Origin: Zhouia amylolytica
Lineage (GTDB): Bacteria; Bacteroidota; Bacteroidia; Flavobacteriales; Flavobacteriaceae
Direction of reading: 5' to 3'
Assembly: GCF_900116365.1 (NCBI RefSeq)
Contig: NZ_FPAG01000004.1
Location: forward strand, 62,001-126,000
DNA length: 64,000 bases
Shown here: positions 48,188-58,050 of the stretch, piece after piece
Position numbering within the stretch: position 1 is the stretch's first letter
Layout: each line of letters starts with the position of its first letter
The notes under the pieces: model-generated
The model's database searches: none
The model's input: the letters and a program-made list of their open reading frames with translations, nothing else
What the model was told of the DNA's origin: nothing
Program-made: the position numbers and the translations under genes

Positions 48188-49108
48188 ATGAGAAGTAGCT
48201 TCTTTATTTTTAGCCTTTATGCGATCATATTCGGAACATGTCTATTGAATGCTCAGGAGAGAGGTATGCCGATTTGGGGAGATCCCATACCAAATAAAAT
48301 TGCAACCAACGAAGAAGAACTGGTAGAGCGCAGACCTGATAGGTGGATTGAGAAAGTTCAGGTGCCTACTGTAGAAGTATTCTTGCCCGAAAACACCTAT
48401 GATGCTACTGATGCTGTTGTTATTTGTCCGGGAGGAGGCTATAAAGGAGTTGCTTATGATCTCGAAGGAACCAAAGTAGCAAAATGGCTTCAAAAAAGAG
48501 GAGTAGCAGCTTTTGTGCTGAAATACAGACTACCCACTTCAAAATCAGTAAAAGAGAACGAAAAAGTAGCAATACAAGATCTTCAAAGAACTGTCAGAAT
48601 GGTTCGTGCTAATGCTAAAAAATGGAATATCAATGAAAATGGCGTAGGGGTAATTGGGTTTTCGGCAGGCGGACACCTTACAGCGACCTTGGCGGTACAC
48701 CATGATACGAATTTCTATGAACCTCAGGATGCAACGGATACCCAGAGCGCAAAACCAAACTTTGTAGCTTTGATTTATCCGGTTATCACTATGCAATCAT
48801 CATTTAAACATGCCGGTTCTGTCAGGAATCTGTTGGGGGAATCACCAGGCAAACTGACAATTGATTTCTATTCGCCCGAATTACAGGTAACCAAAGATAC
48901 GCCTCCTTCCTTTATAGTACATGCTTCAGATGATAAGGCTGTGCCCGTAGAAAACAGTCTTGTTTTTTATGAATCCCTGATAGCAAAGGAGGTACTTGCC
49001 GAAATGCATATCTACCCCAAGGGAGGTCATGGATTTGGATTAGCCCAAAAAAATCCGCATTTGAGAACCTGGATAGAGCGTTTCTATGAATGGATTCAAA
49101 CTCAATAA
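48188..49108 (+). CDS. secreted alpha/beta-hydrolase (carbohydrate-esterase type)
   Basis: 306 residues, signal peptide about 1-22 (LLNAQ). Oxyanion loop VICPGGGYKG, nucleophile in GVIGFSAGGHLTATLA, acid Asp in VHASDDKAVPVENS and His in PKGGHGFGL complete the triad. It resembles BD-FAE/acetyl-xylan-esterase-like enzymes that remove acyl groups from plant or algal sugars. It starts 8 bp after rsmI, so it may be read from the same transcript. Confidence 0.85.
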   Translation: MRSSFFIFSLYAIIFGTCLLNAQERGMPIWGDPIPNKIATNEEELVERRPDRWIEKVQVPTVEVFLPENTYDATDAVVICPGGGYKGVAYDLEGTKVAKWLQKRGVAAFVLKYRLPTSKSVKENEKVAIQDLQRTVRMVRANAKKWNINENGVGVIGFSAGGHLTATLAVHHDTNFYEPQDATDTQSAKPNFVALIYPVITMQSSFKHAGSVRNLLGESPGKLTIDFYSPELQVTKDTPPSFIVHASDDKAVPVENSLVFYESLIAKEVLAEMHIYPKGGHGFGLAQKNPHLRTWIERFYEWIQTQ

Positions 49109-49109
49109 C

Positions 49110-49700
49110 CTACTGATGTTTTCCTACTTCCCAACCGTGTTTTCCTAAATATTGATTCCCGCTTTCAATAGCCCCTTCCTCTAGCGTAGTACCCATACTG
49201 TCATTCCAGCGGTTTAAATAGCCAAATAATGAAATTACTCCTAACATTTCTACAATTTCGCCTTCATCCCAATGGCGATGAAGCTCTTTTTTAATCGATT
49301 CATCAACAGCATTTGGAATAACGGAAGCAGCCAGCGAAAAGTCTAAAGCTGCACGTTCACCATCCGAAAAGGCCGGATGAGTTTTATAATCCCATATATG
49401 ATCCAGCTTTTCCTGTTCCGCTCCATAACGTTCTGCAGCTCTGATTGCATGTGCCTGACAATATCGACACCCCGTTGCGTTGCTACTAACCCAGGCAATC
49501 ATTCTTTTAAGCGAGGAGGTGACCCTGCCTTTATTATTCATGACAGCCTTGTTCAAATTAATAAAAGCCCTGGCGATTTCAGGCCTGATTTGCATGGTTA
49601 AAACCGAGTTCGGACAAAACCCTAAGGTTTCATTAAAAAAATCCGCCAATTCTTTGGTCTCAGGATCGTGTTTAGGAGGCAGTGGATTTACTAAAGGCAT
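49110..49700 (-). CDS. carboxymuconolactone decarboxylase/AhpD-like peroxidase-related protein
   Basis: 196 residues. The redox motif CRYCQAHAIRAAERYG has the CxxC-x2-H layout of AhpD-like proteins (peroxidase-related). All-helical with the CMD core about 35-125 and a conserved Trp-Asn-Asp-Ser tail motif (YLNRWNDSMGTTLE). Probably a thiol peroxidase-type or alkylhydroperoxide-linked protein. It is divergent from the OsmC gene, with 62 bp between. Confidence 0.85.
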   Translation of the reverse strand: MPLVNPLPPKHDPETKELADFFNETLGFCPNSVLTMQIRPEIARAFINLNKAVMNNKGRVTSSLKRMIAWVSSNATGCRYCQAHAIRAAERYGAEQEKLDHIWDYKTHPAFSDGERAALDFSLAASVIPNAVDESIKKELHRHWDEGEIVEMLGVISLFGYLNRWNDSMGTTLEEGAIESGNQYLGKHGWEVGKHQ

Positions 49701-49762
49701 AATATTTCTATTCGTTAATTAATCTGTATTTTTGAATTTACAATTAACGAAAATTTAAAATC

Positions 49763-50185
49763 ATGGCAAATAATCATATTACAACTACCTGGAAAGGCGA
49801 TATGAAATTCGAAAGCGATAACCCTTCTGGGCATAATTTATTTATAGATGCCGGTGAAGAGAGTGGAGGAAAAGGTGATGGCTACAGGCCAAAAGCATTA
49901 ATGCTTTCTGCGTTGGCAGGTTGTTCGGGTCTCGATGTAGCCTCCCTGATAAAAAAAATGCGCCTGGATGTCGATGATTTTGAAATCAAGATAGACGCTC
50001 AACTTACGGAAGAACATCCAAAATATTACGATAAAGTAACTATGGACTTTCATTTTAAAGGCGATAATCTGGATGAGACAAAACTTACCAAAGCGGTAGA
50101 TCTTTCCGTTGAAAAATACTGCGGAGTAATGGCGATGTTTCAGAAATTCGCCGAGGTTAAAATCAATATATTTTTCAATAAGTAA
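49763..50185 (+). CDS. OsmC/Ohr-family peroxidase-like protein
   Basis: 140 residues. Both redox Cys are kept: Cys54 in LAGCSGLDVASL and Cys about 118 in EKYCGVMAMF. It belongs to the OsmC branch and should reduce organic hydroperoxides through a disulfide cycle. A -7-like TATTTTTG lies about 40 bp upstream. Confidence 0.9.
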   Translation: MANNHITTTWKGDMKFESDNPSGHNLFIDAGEESGGKGDGYRPKALMLSALAGCSGLDVASLIKKMRLDVDDFEIKIDAQLTEEHPKYYDKVTMDFHFKGDNLDETKLTKAVDLSVEKYCGVMAMFQKFAEVKINIFFNK

Positions 50186-50329
50186 CCCTTAAAATTAACT
50201 AGTAAAGTGAAGCGGTCATGAGATTTATAATTCATATACCATCCCTGGAATATGATGTAAAATAGCATGAACCTTCCGGAATCTATTATGATGTTTTGCA
50301 GGATTCGTGCAAACAAAAAAATTAAACAC

Positions 50330-52243
50330 ATGAGTAAAGTTAGCCTGTTTTTTTATGCTGCAATTTTTGCAGTACTATTCTCTAATGCTCAAACCAAAGA
50401 GCATGTTATTTCCCATAATGAAGAAATAATTGTTACCGATCCCTCAAAAGGAGCTAACAGTTACAAACGAACCACTACGTTTCCATCTTCTGATAAAGAC
50501 ATTCGTCAGATTAAGTTATTGTTGACTTTCGAGTGTCCGGATAAAGATAAAATGAGATGTGCCGATTGGGATTATGTGGATCATATTAATGTGATCCCAA
50601 AAAACGATACGACGACCTACGAGATCGCAAGGATGTTAACGCCTTATGGAGGTCGTTTTCAGAAAGACTGGATTTTTAAATGGGAGGTTGATGTAACCGA
50701 TTTTAGTGAAATTCTCCGCGATGAAGTGGTAGTTGATTACATACATACCGGGTATGAGGATAATAAAACAAGAGGGTGGAAAGTAACGGTAGATTTTGAA
50801 ATCACCTATGGAACTCCAGTCGCAAAACCTCTCGCCATTCATAAAATATATGATGGAAATTATTCCTATGGAGATAAAAACGATCCAATAGAAAGCCATT
50901 TGAAACCCATCAGCTTAAAAGCGAATGCTGCAACTGCCTTTTCAAAAGTTAAAGTACACCAGACAGGTCATGGAATGGATAAAAATGGCTGTGGTGAATT
51001 CTGCGATAAATGGCGCGATATCCTTTTTAACGGAGAGGTGGTAAACCATAAAGATATATGGATGAAGTGTGGAGATAACCCGCTTTATCCACAAGCGGGA
51101 ACCTGGATTTTCGATCGTGCAAACTGGTGCCCTGGGTATTTATTACAACCGGATGAAGTGCTTATAGCTGCTAAAAACGGAGAAGAGTATACCGTAGACA
51201 TCAATATGCAGTCTTATGAAACTGAGAAACCAAGTGCGAAGGAACTTCTGGTGGCCTACGTAATAGAATATGGAGAGATTGCTTCGGCAAATGATGTAAC
51301 CCTGCTTGATATTATCAAACCATCTGCTAAATTAAATTATAGCAGAATTAATCCAACAGGAGGCTTGCCCGTAATCAAAGTCAAAAATAACGGGAGCAAG
51401 CCATTGACCAAAATGACAATCAAATATTATCTGGAAGGTCAAAAAGCGAAAAAATATAAATGGACTGGTAATATAGCCTTCGGTCAGGAAGCTCAAATCA
51501 CTCTTCCGGAGGAAGTATATGCTGCTGAAGATGACCTTAAATTCACAGTAGAACTGGAAAGACCAAATGGAAAGCGCGATGGTTTTGAAGCTGATAATAC
51601 ACTTTCATCAACCTATCAAAAGCCTGATATTTTACCTCAGGATATTGTATTGCGTTTTAAAACAAATAAAAAACCTCGACAAAACACTTATCGGGTTGAA
51701 GATAGCTTTGGTAATGTGGTGTTTAAAAAGGATAGCACCGATTTAATGCCGGATCATCTTCATATGGATACTTTAAAGTTGAAAGACGGCAGCTATAGCT
51801 TTATCGTTGATGACACAGGTAACAACGGACTGGAATTTTGGTTTAATGCTAAAGAAGGCGCAGGAAATGTTAAAATACTGGATACCCTCGGACAGGCCAT
51901 AAAACAATTTAAATCAGACTTCGGTAAAAACATCACCTATAACTTTGTAGTAAGAAATGGAGAAGAATACTCACTCGATCCTAATCCATCAGTAAGCATG
52001 TTTGGAGCGCGCACCGATGGACCGGTTATTGTTGATTATTTTGCCAACAAAGCGCAAGAGGTAAAGATCTATATTACTGAACAGGAGAATCCAAAAAACA
52101 TTGTTCAGGCGCATATGTACCAAAACTTTAAAGAAGGTATTCTGGAATATGATTTGTCATACCTGCCAAAAATGAGATATACCATTATGGTAGTGGTAAA
52201 CGGAGAAACAATATTTAAAAATAGAATCCGCCTCAAAGAATAA
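50330..52243 (+). CDS. PNGase F-like peptide:N-glycosidase, extended, secreted
   Basis: 637 residues from ATG 50330; the longer frame from 50267 would put 21 charged residues before the signal peptide SLFFYAAIFAVLFSNAQ. Residues about 25-180 match the PNGase F N-terminal domain (KMRCADWDYVDHINVI, YEIARMLTPYGGRF) and about 190-330 its C-terminal domain (TGHGMDKNGCGEFCDKW). Classical PNGase F is about 314 residues, so about 300 extra residues with Ig-like character follow. The last part (EGILEYDLSYLPKMRYTIMV and after) resembles a T9SS type-A sorting tail. Expected role: release of N-glycans from glycoproteins outside the cell. Confidence 0.85.
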   Translation: MSKVSLFFYAAIFAVLFSNAQTKEHVISHNEEIIVTDPSKGANSYKRTTTFPSSDKDIRQIKLLLTFECPDKDKMRCADWDYVDHINVIPKNDTTTYEIARMLTPYGGRFQKDWIFKWEVDVTDFSEILRDEVVVDYIHTGYEDNKTRGWKVTVDFEITYGTPVAKPLAIHKIYDGNYSYGDKNDPIESHLKPISLKANAATAFSKVKVHQTGHGMDKNGCGEFCDKWRDILFNGEVVNHKDIWMKCGDNPLYPQAGTWIFDRANWCPGYLLQPDEVLIAAKNGEEYTVDINMQSYETEKPSAKELLVAYVIEYGEIASANDVTLLDIIKPSAKLNYSRINPTGGLPVIKVKNNGSKPLTKMTIKYYLEGQKAKKYKWTGNIAFGQEAQITLPEEVYAAEDDLKFTVELERPNGKRDGFEADNTLSSTYQKPDILPQDIVLRFKTNKKPRQNTYRVEDSFGNVVFKKDSTDLMPDHLHMDTLKLKDGSYSFIVDDTGNNGLEFWFNAKEGAGNVKILDTLGQAIKQFKSDFGKNITYNFVVRNGEEYSLDPNPSVSMFGARTDGPVIVDYFANKAQEVKIYITEQENPKNIVQAHMYQNFKEGILEYDLSYLPKMRYTIMVVVNGETIFKNRIRLKE

Positions 52244-52400
52244 TATAGGTTGAGTTGCCTGCCCGTTTCAAACGGGTAGGCAATAAAATATGTAAACCTA
52301 TAACCGAAAGTGACATATCACTACAGAATTATTGATTTTTTTATTAGATTTTTATAAAAAAGAGGCTGAAAATAGCTTTAAAAATAAATAAGTTAAACCT

Positions 52401-54107
52401 ATGCGTTGGACGCTGAAGCCCAAACCGGAAATAGCTAAAATAAAAGAACTGGCTCAACAATTAAATGTTGATACATTTATAGCCACACTGCTATTGCAGC
52501 GCGGTATTGAAACGTTCGACGATGCAAAAAGGTTTTTCCGACCTTCACTTAATGATTTGCATGATCCTTTTCTGATGAAGAATATGGATAAGGCGGTAAG
52601 TCGTATCGAGGCCGCGATTACTAATAATGAGAACATTCTGGTGTATGGAGATTATGATGTAGATGGAACGACTGCGGTTTCTCTCATGAGTTCATATCTT
52701 TTGTCAATCTATCCTAATGTGGCTACATACATTCCCGATCGATATAATGAAGGTTATGGAGTTTCTTATCAGGGAATTGATTTTGCAGAAGATAATGACT
52801 TCTCATTAATAGTTGCGCTCGACTGTGGTATTAAGGCAATTGATAAAGTAGCGTATGCCAGTGAAAAAGGAATCGATTTTGTTATATGCGATCATCACAG
52901 GCCTGGTGATGAAATACCTCAAGCCATTGCCGTTTTAGATCCCAAACAAATTGATTGCCATTACCCCTATGATGAACTTTGTGGTTGTGGTGTTGGCTTT
53001 AAGCTTATTCAGGCACTGGCATCAGGGAGAGGACAGACAATAAACGATTTAATTCCTTATCTTGATTTGGTAGCAACCGCCATCGGAGCAGATATAGTGC
53101 CCGTTACAGGAGAAAACAGGGTGTTGGCTTACCACGGCATGAAAGTGATCAATACCAATCCAAGACCAGGAATAAAAGCAATAACCCATCAGCTTAATAA
53201 AAAGAAATTAACCATTACAGATGTTGTATTCATTGTAGCCCCACGTATCAACGCCGCGGGTAGAATGAAACACGGACAGCACGCAGTAAATTTGCTTACA
53301 GAAAAAGATCTTAATGTTGCCATCGGATTTGCATCAGAGATAGAAGATTTTAATTCAGATCGTCGTGACCTTGATAAGCAAATAACAGAAGAAGCCCTCG
53401 AACAAATACATGCTAATAATGAACAGGAAAGATATACGACCGTAGTGTATAAAAATGACTGGCATAAGGGTGTAATAGGTATTGTAGCTTCAAGATTAAC
53501 AGAAACCTATTACAGACCCACTTTGGTGTTTACTAAAAGTGGTGAAAAGCTGGCAGCTTCGGCACGTTCCGTTAAGGGTTTTGATGTATATAATGCCTTA
53601 GATGCTTGTAGAGATCATATTGAACAATTTGGAGGACATAAATATGCAGCAGGTCTAACCTTAAAAGAAGAACAATATGAAGCCTTCAAACAAAAGTTTG
53701 AGGAGGTGGTCGATAGTACCATTGATAGAAAGCTATTAACACCGGAAGTATTAGTGGATGCAGAAATTGACCTCGATGTGATAACCCCTAAATTCTATAG
53801 AATTATAAAGCAATTTGCTCCTTTTGGCCCCGGGAATATGACACCTGTTTTTATGACGCAAAACCTTATGGATACGGGCTATGGTAAAGGAGTGGGAGCA
53901 GACGAAGCACACCTAAAGATAACGGTTACTCAATCCTTTGAATCTACCATTGGGGACAGTAAATCCATTGCAGGTATCGGTTTCAATATGGGTGATAAAA
54001 TAGAGTTGATTAAAAACAAAAAGCCATTTAGTGCCGTATATTCAATAGACGAAAACGAGTGGAATGGTAATGTAAGCTTACAACTTAAGTTAAAAGACAT
54101 TCGATAA
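52401..54107 (+). CDS. recJ: single-stranded-DNA-specific exonuclease RecJ
   Basis: 568 residues. DHH-phosphoesterase motifs: YGDYDVDGTTAVSL, LIVALDCGIKA, ICDHHRPGDEIP, then the DHHA1 motif FGGHKYAAGLTL and a C-terminal OB fold (about 460-565). Metal-dependent 5'-3' exonuclease in recombination and mismatch repair. Confidence 0.97.
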   Translation: MRWTLKPKPEIAKIKELAQQLNVDTFIATLLLQRGIETFDDAKRFFRPSLNDLHDPFLMKNMDKAVSRIEAAITNNENILVYGDYDVDGTTAVSLMSSYLLSIYPNVATYIPDRYNEGYGVSYQGIDFAEDNDFSLIVALDCGIKAIDKVAYASEKGIDFVICDHHRPGDEIPQAIAVLDPKQIDCHYPYDELCGCGVGFKLIQALASGRGQTINDLIPYLDLVATAIGADIVPVTGENRVLAYHGMKVINTNPRPGIKAITHQLNKKKLTITDVVFIVAPRINAAGRMKHGQHAVNLLTEKDLNVAIGFASEIEDFNSDRRDLDKQITEEALEQIHANNEQERYTTVVYKNDWHKGVIGIVASRLTETYYRPTLVFTKSGEKLAASARSVKGFDVYNALDACRDHIEQFGGHKYAAGLTLKEEQYEAFKQKFEEVVDSTIDRKLLTPEVLVDAEIDLDVITPKFYRIIKQFAPFGPGNMTPVFMTQNLMDTGYGKGVGADEAHLKITVTQSFESTIGDSKSIAGIGFNMGDKIELIKNKKPFSAVYSIDENEWNGNVSLQLKLKDIR

Positions 54108-54201
54108 GTTCGGGTGTTGTAAGGAGCATGCCTGAGAAACGACTACCCTTTCGTGAATAACGATCCATAACCACAACCATTTAAAGAAAGGAACTTATAA
54201 T

Positions 54202-54657
54202 ATGTTAACCTGGAGCGATATTATACACTTTACAGTTAAAGGGAATCCAACTCCTGATCAAAGGATGGAAAAAACAGAGGCCGAATGGAAAGACCAACTA
54301 ACGCCCGAAGCGTTCAGAATTACACGACTTAAAGGAACGGAAATGGCTCATTCCGGTGCATTATGTGCTACACACGATGCCGGTAAATATAATTGTGTGT
54401 GTTGCAGCACCCCCTTGTTCGATTCAACCATCAAATACAATTCCGGATCCGGTTGGCCCAGCTTTACACAGCCTATAAAAGAAAACGCCATAAAGTATGA
54501 AAAAGACACCTCTTTCGGTATGGTGAGGGTTGAGGTTATGTGTAATACCTGTGATGCTCATTTAGGACATGTGTTTCCGGATGGTCCTGAGCCTGGAGGA
54601 TTAAGATATTGCGTAAATTCAGCATCCATTAAAATAGAAAGGGATAGAAATGACTAA
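54202..54657 (+). CDS. msrB: peptide-methionine (R)-S-oxide reductase
   Basis: 151 residues. Catalytic Cys137 in GGLRYCVNSAS; the zinc site pairs Cys65/Cys68 (NCVCC) with Cys114/Cys117 (CNTC); SGSGWPSF and HLGHVFPDGP are family marks. It reduces R-methionine sulfoxide in proteins. It overlaps msrA by 8 bp, so both stereo-isomers are repaired by co-translated enzymes. An AAAGGAA ribosome-binding site precedes the ATG. Confidence 0.96.
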   Translation: MLTWSDIIHFTVKGNPTPDQRMEKTEAEWKDQLTPEAFRITRLKGTEMAHSGALCATHDAGKYNCVCCSTPLFDSTIKYNSGSGWPSFTQPIKENAIKYEKDTSFGMVRVEVMCNTCDAHLGHVFPDGPEPGGLRYCVNSASIKIERDRND

Positions 54658-55192
54658 TAAAAAACTTGAGATAGCAACGATCGGAGGTGGCTGCTTTTGG
54701 TGTACAGAAGCTGTGTTTCAACAAATAAAAGGAGTAGAAAAAGTAGTGTCGGGTTATACAGGAGGAAATGCCCCCGGAAAACCAACATACAGGGAAATAT
54801 GTTCAGGATTAACAGGTCATGCGGAGGTAATTCAAGTACATTACGACCCGGAGCAAATAGCATACGAAGACCTGCTGGTTATTTTCATGACCAGTCATGA
54901 TCCAACAACCCTCAACAGGCAGGGAGCTGATGTAGGAACTCAGTACCGATCAGTTATTTTCTACCACAACGAGAAACAAAAAGAAGTTGCGGAAACCGTA
55001 CTAAAAGAAATGATTACATATTACCAGGACCCAATTGTTACAGAGATAAGTCCGGCATCTGTCTTTTATGAAGCAGAGGATTATCATCAGAATTATTATA
55101 ACAATAACAGCACCCAGGGATATTGTAGTGTAGTGATTACTCCTAAACTGACCAAACTTCGACAACAGCATGCCGATAAATTAAAGGGGTAA
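54650..55192 (+). CDS. msrA: peptide-methionine (S)-S-oxide reductase
   Basis: 180 residues. Catalytic Cys15 in GGGCFWCTEAVFQ, resolving partner Cys near the C-terminus (QGYCSVVI), YRSVIFYHNE and AEDYHQNYY complete the methionine-sulfoxide pocket. Cytosolic; recycled by thioredoxin. Confidence 0.96.
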   Translation: MTNKKLEIATIGGGCFWCTEAVFQQIKGVEKVVSGYTGGNAPGKPTYREICSGLTGHAEVIQVHYDPEQIAYEDLLVIFMTSHDPTTLNRQGADVGTQYRSVIFYHNEKQKEVAETVLKEMITYYQDPIVTEISPASVFYEAEDYHQNYYNNNSTQGYCSVVITPKLTKLRQQHADKLKG

Positions 55193-55472
55193 ACCTTATA
55201 AATCCATACAGGAATTTGTATCTTAATGATAAGAGTTTTAAAATGTTACTTGATAACTAGCATTTTTGACAATGGTAAATTATAATGAAGTTAATAGGTA
55301 AATCGAAAGGTTTAGCCTATGTGTGATTTAATATACTTAAGAAAAGATTCAAAGGCTAAAATCCCATGGAAAAGAAAAGTATAGCATAACGATTGTGTTA
55401 ATTAGGTATGAAATTAAGGTATTTGATTATCAGTGTTGTTAAATGGAGCTCAATAACAAAATCCATACATCA

Positions 55473-57044
55473 ATGAACAAACTAAAATTAAACATAAAAG
55501 ACACTTTTAATAAAGAATTACCGGCAGATCCTGTAACTGACAATACCAGACGCCAGGTAAAGGAGGCTTGTTTTTCTTTCGTAACTCCGCGGAAAACTTC
55601 TAAGCCTGAGCTGGTTCATGTGTCTGATGAAATGTTGTTGGAAATTGGATTAACTACCGATGATGCTAAATCAGAAACTTTTCTACAAGTATTTACCGGG
55701 AATGAGATATTGGAAAACACGCAGCCTTATGCCATGTGCTATGCCGGTCATCAGTTCGGTAATTGGGCCGGACAATTGGGCGATGGACGGGCAATTAATA
55801 TTGCTGAGGTAGTACACAAAGGAAATCGCTGGGCTTTACAGCTAAAAGGGGCGGGAGAAACACCATATTCTCGAACCGCAGACGGATTGGCCGTATTGCG
55901 TTCGTCTATTCGTGAATACCTCTGTAGCGAGGCGATGTATTACCTGGGCGTACCCACTACAAGAGCATTGTCACTGGCACTTACCGGCGATAAGGTGCTT
56001 CGCGATGTAATGTATGATGGCCATCCTGAATATGAAAAAGGAGCGGTGGTCTGTAGAGTCGCTCCCAGCTTTTTACGATTTGGGAACTATGAAATATTTG
56101 CTGCAAGGCAAGATGATAAAAACTTAAAAGTTTTAACCGATTACACAATAAAGCATTTTTACCCGCACCTTGGGGAACCTTCTAAAGAAACTTATATTAA
56201 ACTCTTCAATGAGGTAAGCCAAAGAACCCTCGAAATGATTGTGCACTGGCAACGTGTAGGTTTTGTGCATGGTGTCATGAACACGGATAATATGTCAATT
56301 CTCGGACTCACTATAGATTATGGCCCATACGGTTGGCTAGAAGGTTTTGAATACGGATGGACTCCCAATACTACTGATGCCGGTACCAAACGATACCGTT
56401 ATGGCAACCAGCCCAATATAGGATTGTGGAACCTGTTCCAACTGGCAAATGCTTTATACCCTTTAGTGGGAGAAGCGAAACCTTTTGAGGATGTTTTGAA
56501 TCAGTACAAATTAGATTTCGAAAAGAAATCACTCGAAATGATGCGCGCTAAACTCGGATTGGTAGCTGAAGAACCTTCAGATGTTACACTTACCGCGCAG
56601 CTGGAGGATAATTTGCAGCTTTCTGAAACCGATATGACTATCTTTTTTAGATTGCTGGCAGATTTTAATGTTGAACAACCACAAAATGGTTTAAGCGTGG
56701 TGCATAAAGCATTTTATAGCCCTGACGAATTAGATGACGAAAGAAAACAAAAATGGAATGATTGGTTCGTCGATTATGCTAAGCGATTAAAAAGGGAGGA
56801 CACTAATAGTATGGAACGTAAGAAGCAAATGAATGCTGTTAACCCTAAATATGTATTGCGAAATTATATGGCGCAATTAGCAATCGATGCAGCTGATGAG
56901 GGAGATTATAATTTAATTGAAGAATTATATCGGTTGTTGAAAAAACCGTACGATGAACAGCCGAAGTACGATAAATGGTTCGCTAAAAGACCGGAATGGG
57001 CGCGTAATAAAATTGGGTGCTCCATGCTTTCTTGTAGTTCCTGA
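55473..57044 (+). CDS. selO: SelO-family protein adenylyltransferase (YdiU/SelO)
   Basis: 523 residues from the second ATG (55473), which gives the usual MNKLKLNIKDTFNKELP start; the ATG at 55443 would add ten residues. Pseudokinase fold with QLGDGRAINIAEV, LQLKGAGETPYSRTADG (ATP-site Lys/Arg), MNTDNMSILGLTIDYGPYG with the metal-binding Asn and Asp. Family members transfer AMP to Ser/Thr/Tyr of redox proteins. The C-terminus ends SMLSCSS: Cys sits where animal SelO has selenocysteine. It begins a tightly packed group with a thioredoxin-fold protein, an MsrA-like protein and a hydrolase-OsmC fusion. Confidence 0.94.
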   Translation: MNKLKLNIKDTFNKELPADPVTDNTRRQVKEACFSFVTPRKTSKPELVHVSDEMLLEIGLTTDDAKSETFLQVFTGNEILENTQPYAMCYAGHQFGNWAGQLGDGRAINIAEVVHKGNRWALQLKGAGETPYSRTADGLAVLRSSIREYLCSEAMYYLGVPTTRALSLALTGDKVLRDVMYDGHPEYEKGAVVCRVAPSFLRFGNYEIFAARQDDKNLKVLTDYTIKHFYPHLGEPSKETYIKLFNEVSQRTLEMIVHWQRVGFVHGVMNTDNMSILGLTIDYGPYGWLEGFEYGWTPNTTDAGTKRYRYGNQPNIGLWNLFQLANALYPLVGEAKPFEDVLNQYKLDFEKKSLEMMRAKLGLVAEEPSDVTLTAQLEDNLQLSETDMTIFFRLLADFNVEQPQNGLSVVHKAFYSPDELDDERKQKWNDWFVDYAKRLKREDTNSMERKKQMNAVNPKYVLRNYMAQLAIDAADEGDYNLIEELYRLLKKPYDEQPKYDKWFAKRPEWARNKIGCSMLSCSS

Positions 57045-57063
57045 TTTAATTATTAATATAAAT

Positions 57064-57540
57064 ATGGAGTTTAATTTAGTAGGTAAAACGATTCCCGAAT
57101 GGCAGCTGCTTCCCATTTTTAATGAGAAAGTACCAACAGTAAAAGATTTTCGAGGAAAACCTTTATTGATCTTATTTTTTTATCTGGGGTGTCCTGGATG
57201 TAAGGGGCGAGCAATTCCTTATGCAAATAGAATAATTTACGAAGATTTGGGGGTCAATGTAATCGGAATTCATACCAGGTTCGCGGGGAAAGTTTATACT
57301 GATGAACAACTACAGGCAATAAAAGAGGAGTTTCATATGCGGTTCCCTTACTATCGGGATAAGCCTGAAGCAACTACCTTTAACACCTATTTTGCAGGAG
57401 GAACACCTCATTGGGTATTGGTAAATAGTGAAGGTACGGTAGTGCAGTCGATGTTTGGTTCCGATCCTAATAATGCGCTGTTGCGATTAGACCTGAAAAT
57501 CAAAGAGTTGTTACAGAGCCATGAAACCAAAGAAGGATAA
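57064..57540 (+). CDS. thioredoxin-fold AhpC/TSA-like protein
   Basis: 158 residues from ATG 57064, 19 bp after selO; the longer frame from 56953 runs inside selO and adds non-family sequence. Redox motif CPGCKG (Cys43, Cys46) at the end of LLILFFYLG, cis-Pro in GGTPHWVLVNSEG. Cytosolic, so probably a reductase or peroxiredoxin-type partner for selO-modified proteins or the MsrA-like enzyme that overlaps its 3' end by 20 bp. Confidence 0.88.
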   Translation: MEFNLVGKTIPEWQLLPIFNEKVPTVKDFRGKPLLILFFYLGCPGCKGRAIPYANRIIYEDLGVNVIGIHTRFAGKVYTDEQLQAIKEEFHMRFPYYRDKPEATTFNTYFAGGTPHWVLVNSEGTVVQSMFGSDPNNALLRLDLKIKELLQSHETKEG

Positions 57541-58039
57541 AATAGCTTTTAGTGGAGGTTGCTATTGGTGTTTGGAAGCCGTTTTTCAATCTTTGAGAGG
57601 AGTCGATTCCGTCGAACAAGGGTTTATAGCACCAGATGCAGAGCCTAATGAATTTTCGGAAGCAGTAATCGTACATTATAACCCTGCCCGGATCGCACTC
57701 AAAACTCTGATCGAAATTCACTTACATACCCATAAAAGTACGTTTAATCATAGCATGAGGAGTAAATACAGGTCAGCAGTTTATGTATTTTCAAACAGAT
57801 ATTTGCTTGAAGTAAATGAAATTTTAAAAGAGTTACAAATACAGTTTGATGAAAAATTGATCACAAAAGCGTATCTTTTTAATGCTTTTGAACCATCGGA
57901 AGCAATGTTTAAGAATTATTATTATACCAATCCCCATAAACCCTTTTGCCTGAACTATATCAACCCGAAACTTCAGTTGTTAATTCAGAAGTTCAAGGGG
58001 ACTGTCAATTTAGAGCAATTAGATGCGAGTAATTTATAA
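57521..58039 (+). CDS. divergent MsrA-like protein
   Basis: 172 residues. It keeps [13 protein letters not shown] (Cys14, Cys17), [11 protein letters not shown] and NYINPKLQ but differs from the canonical MsrA of this window in the substrate pocket: the AEDYHQ stretch is replaced by [12 protein letters not shown], and the resolving-Cys segment reads KPFCLNYI. Catalytic Cys present, so reductase activity is plausible on a different sulfoxide substrate. Overlap with the thioredoxin-fold gene and 11 bp to the next gene indicate one operon. Confidence 0.85.
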   Translation: MKPKKDKIAFSGGCYWCLEAVFQSLRGVDSVEQGFIAPDAEPNEFSEAVIVHYNPARIALKTLIEIHLHTHKSTFNHSMRSKYRSAVYVFSNRYLLEVNEILKELQIQFDEKLITKAYLFNAFEPSEAMFKNYYYTNPHKPFCLNYINPKLQLLIQKFKGTVNLEQLDASNL

Positions 58040-58050
58040 ATATAATTACC

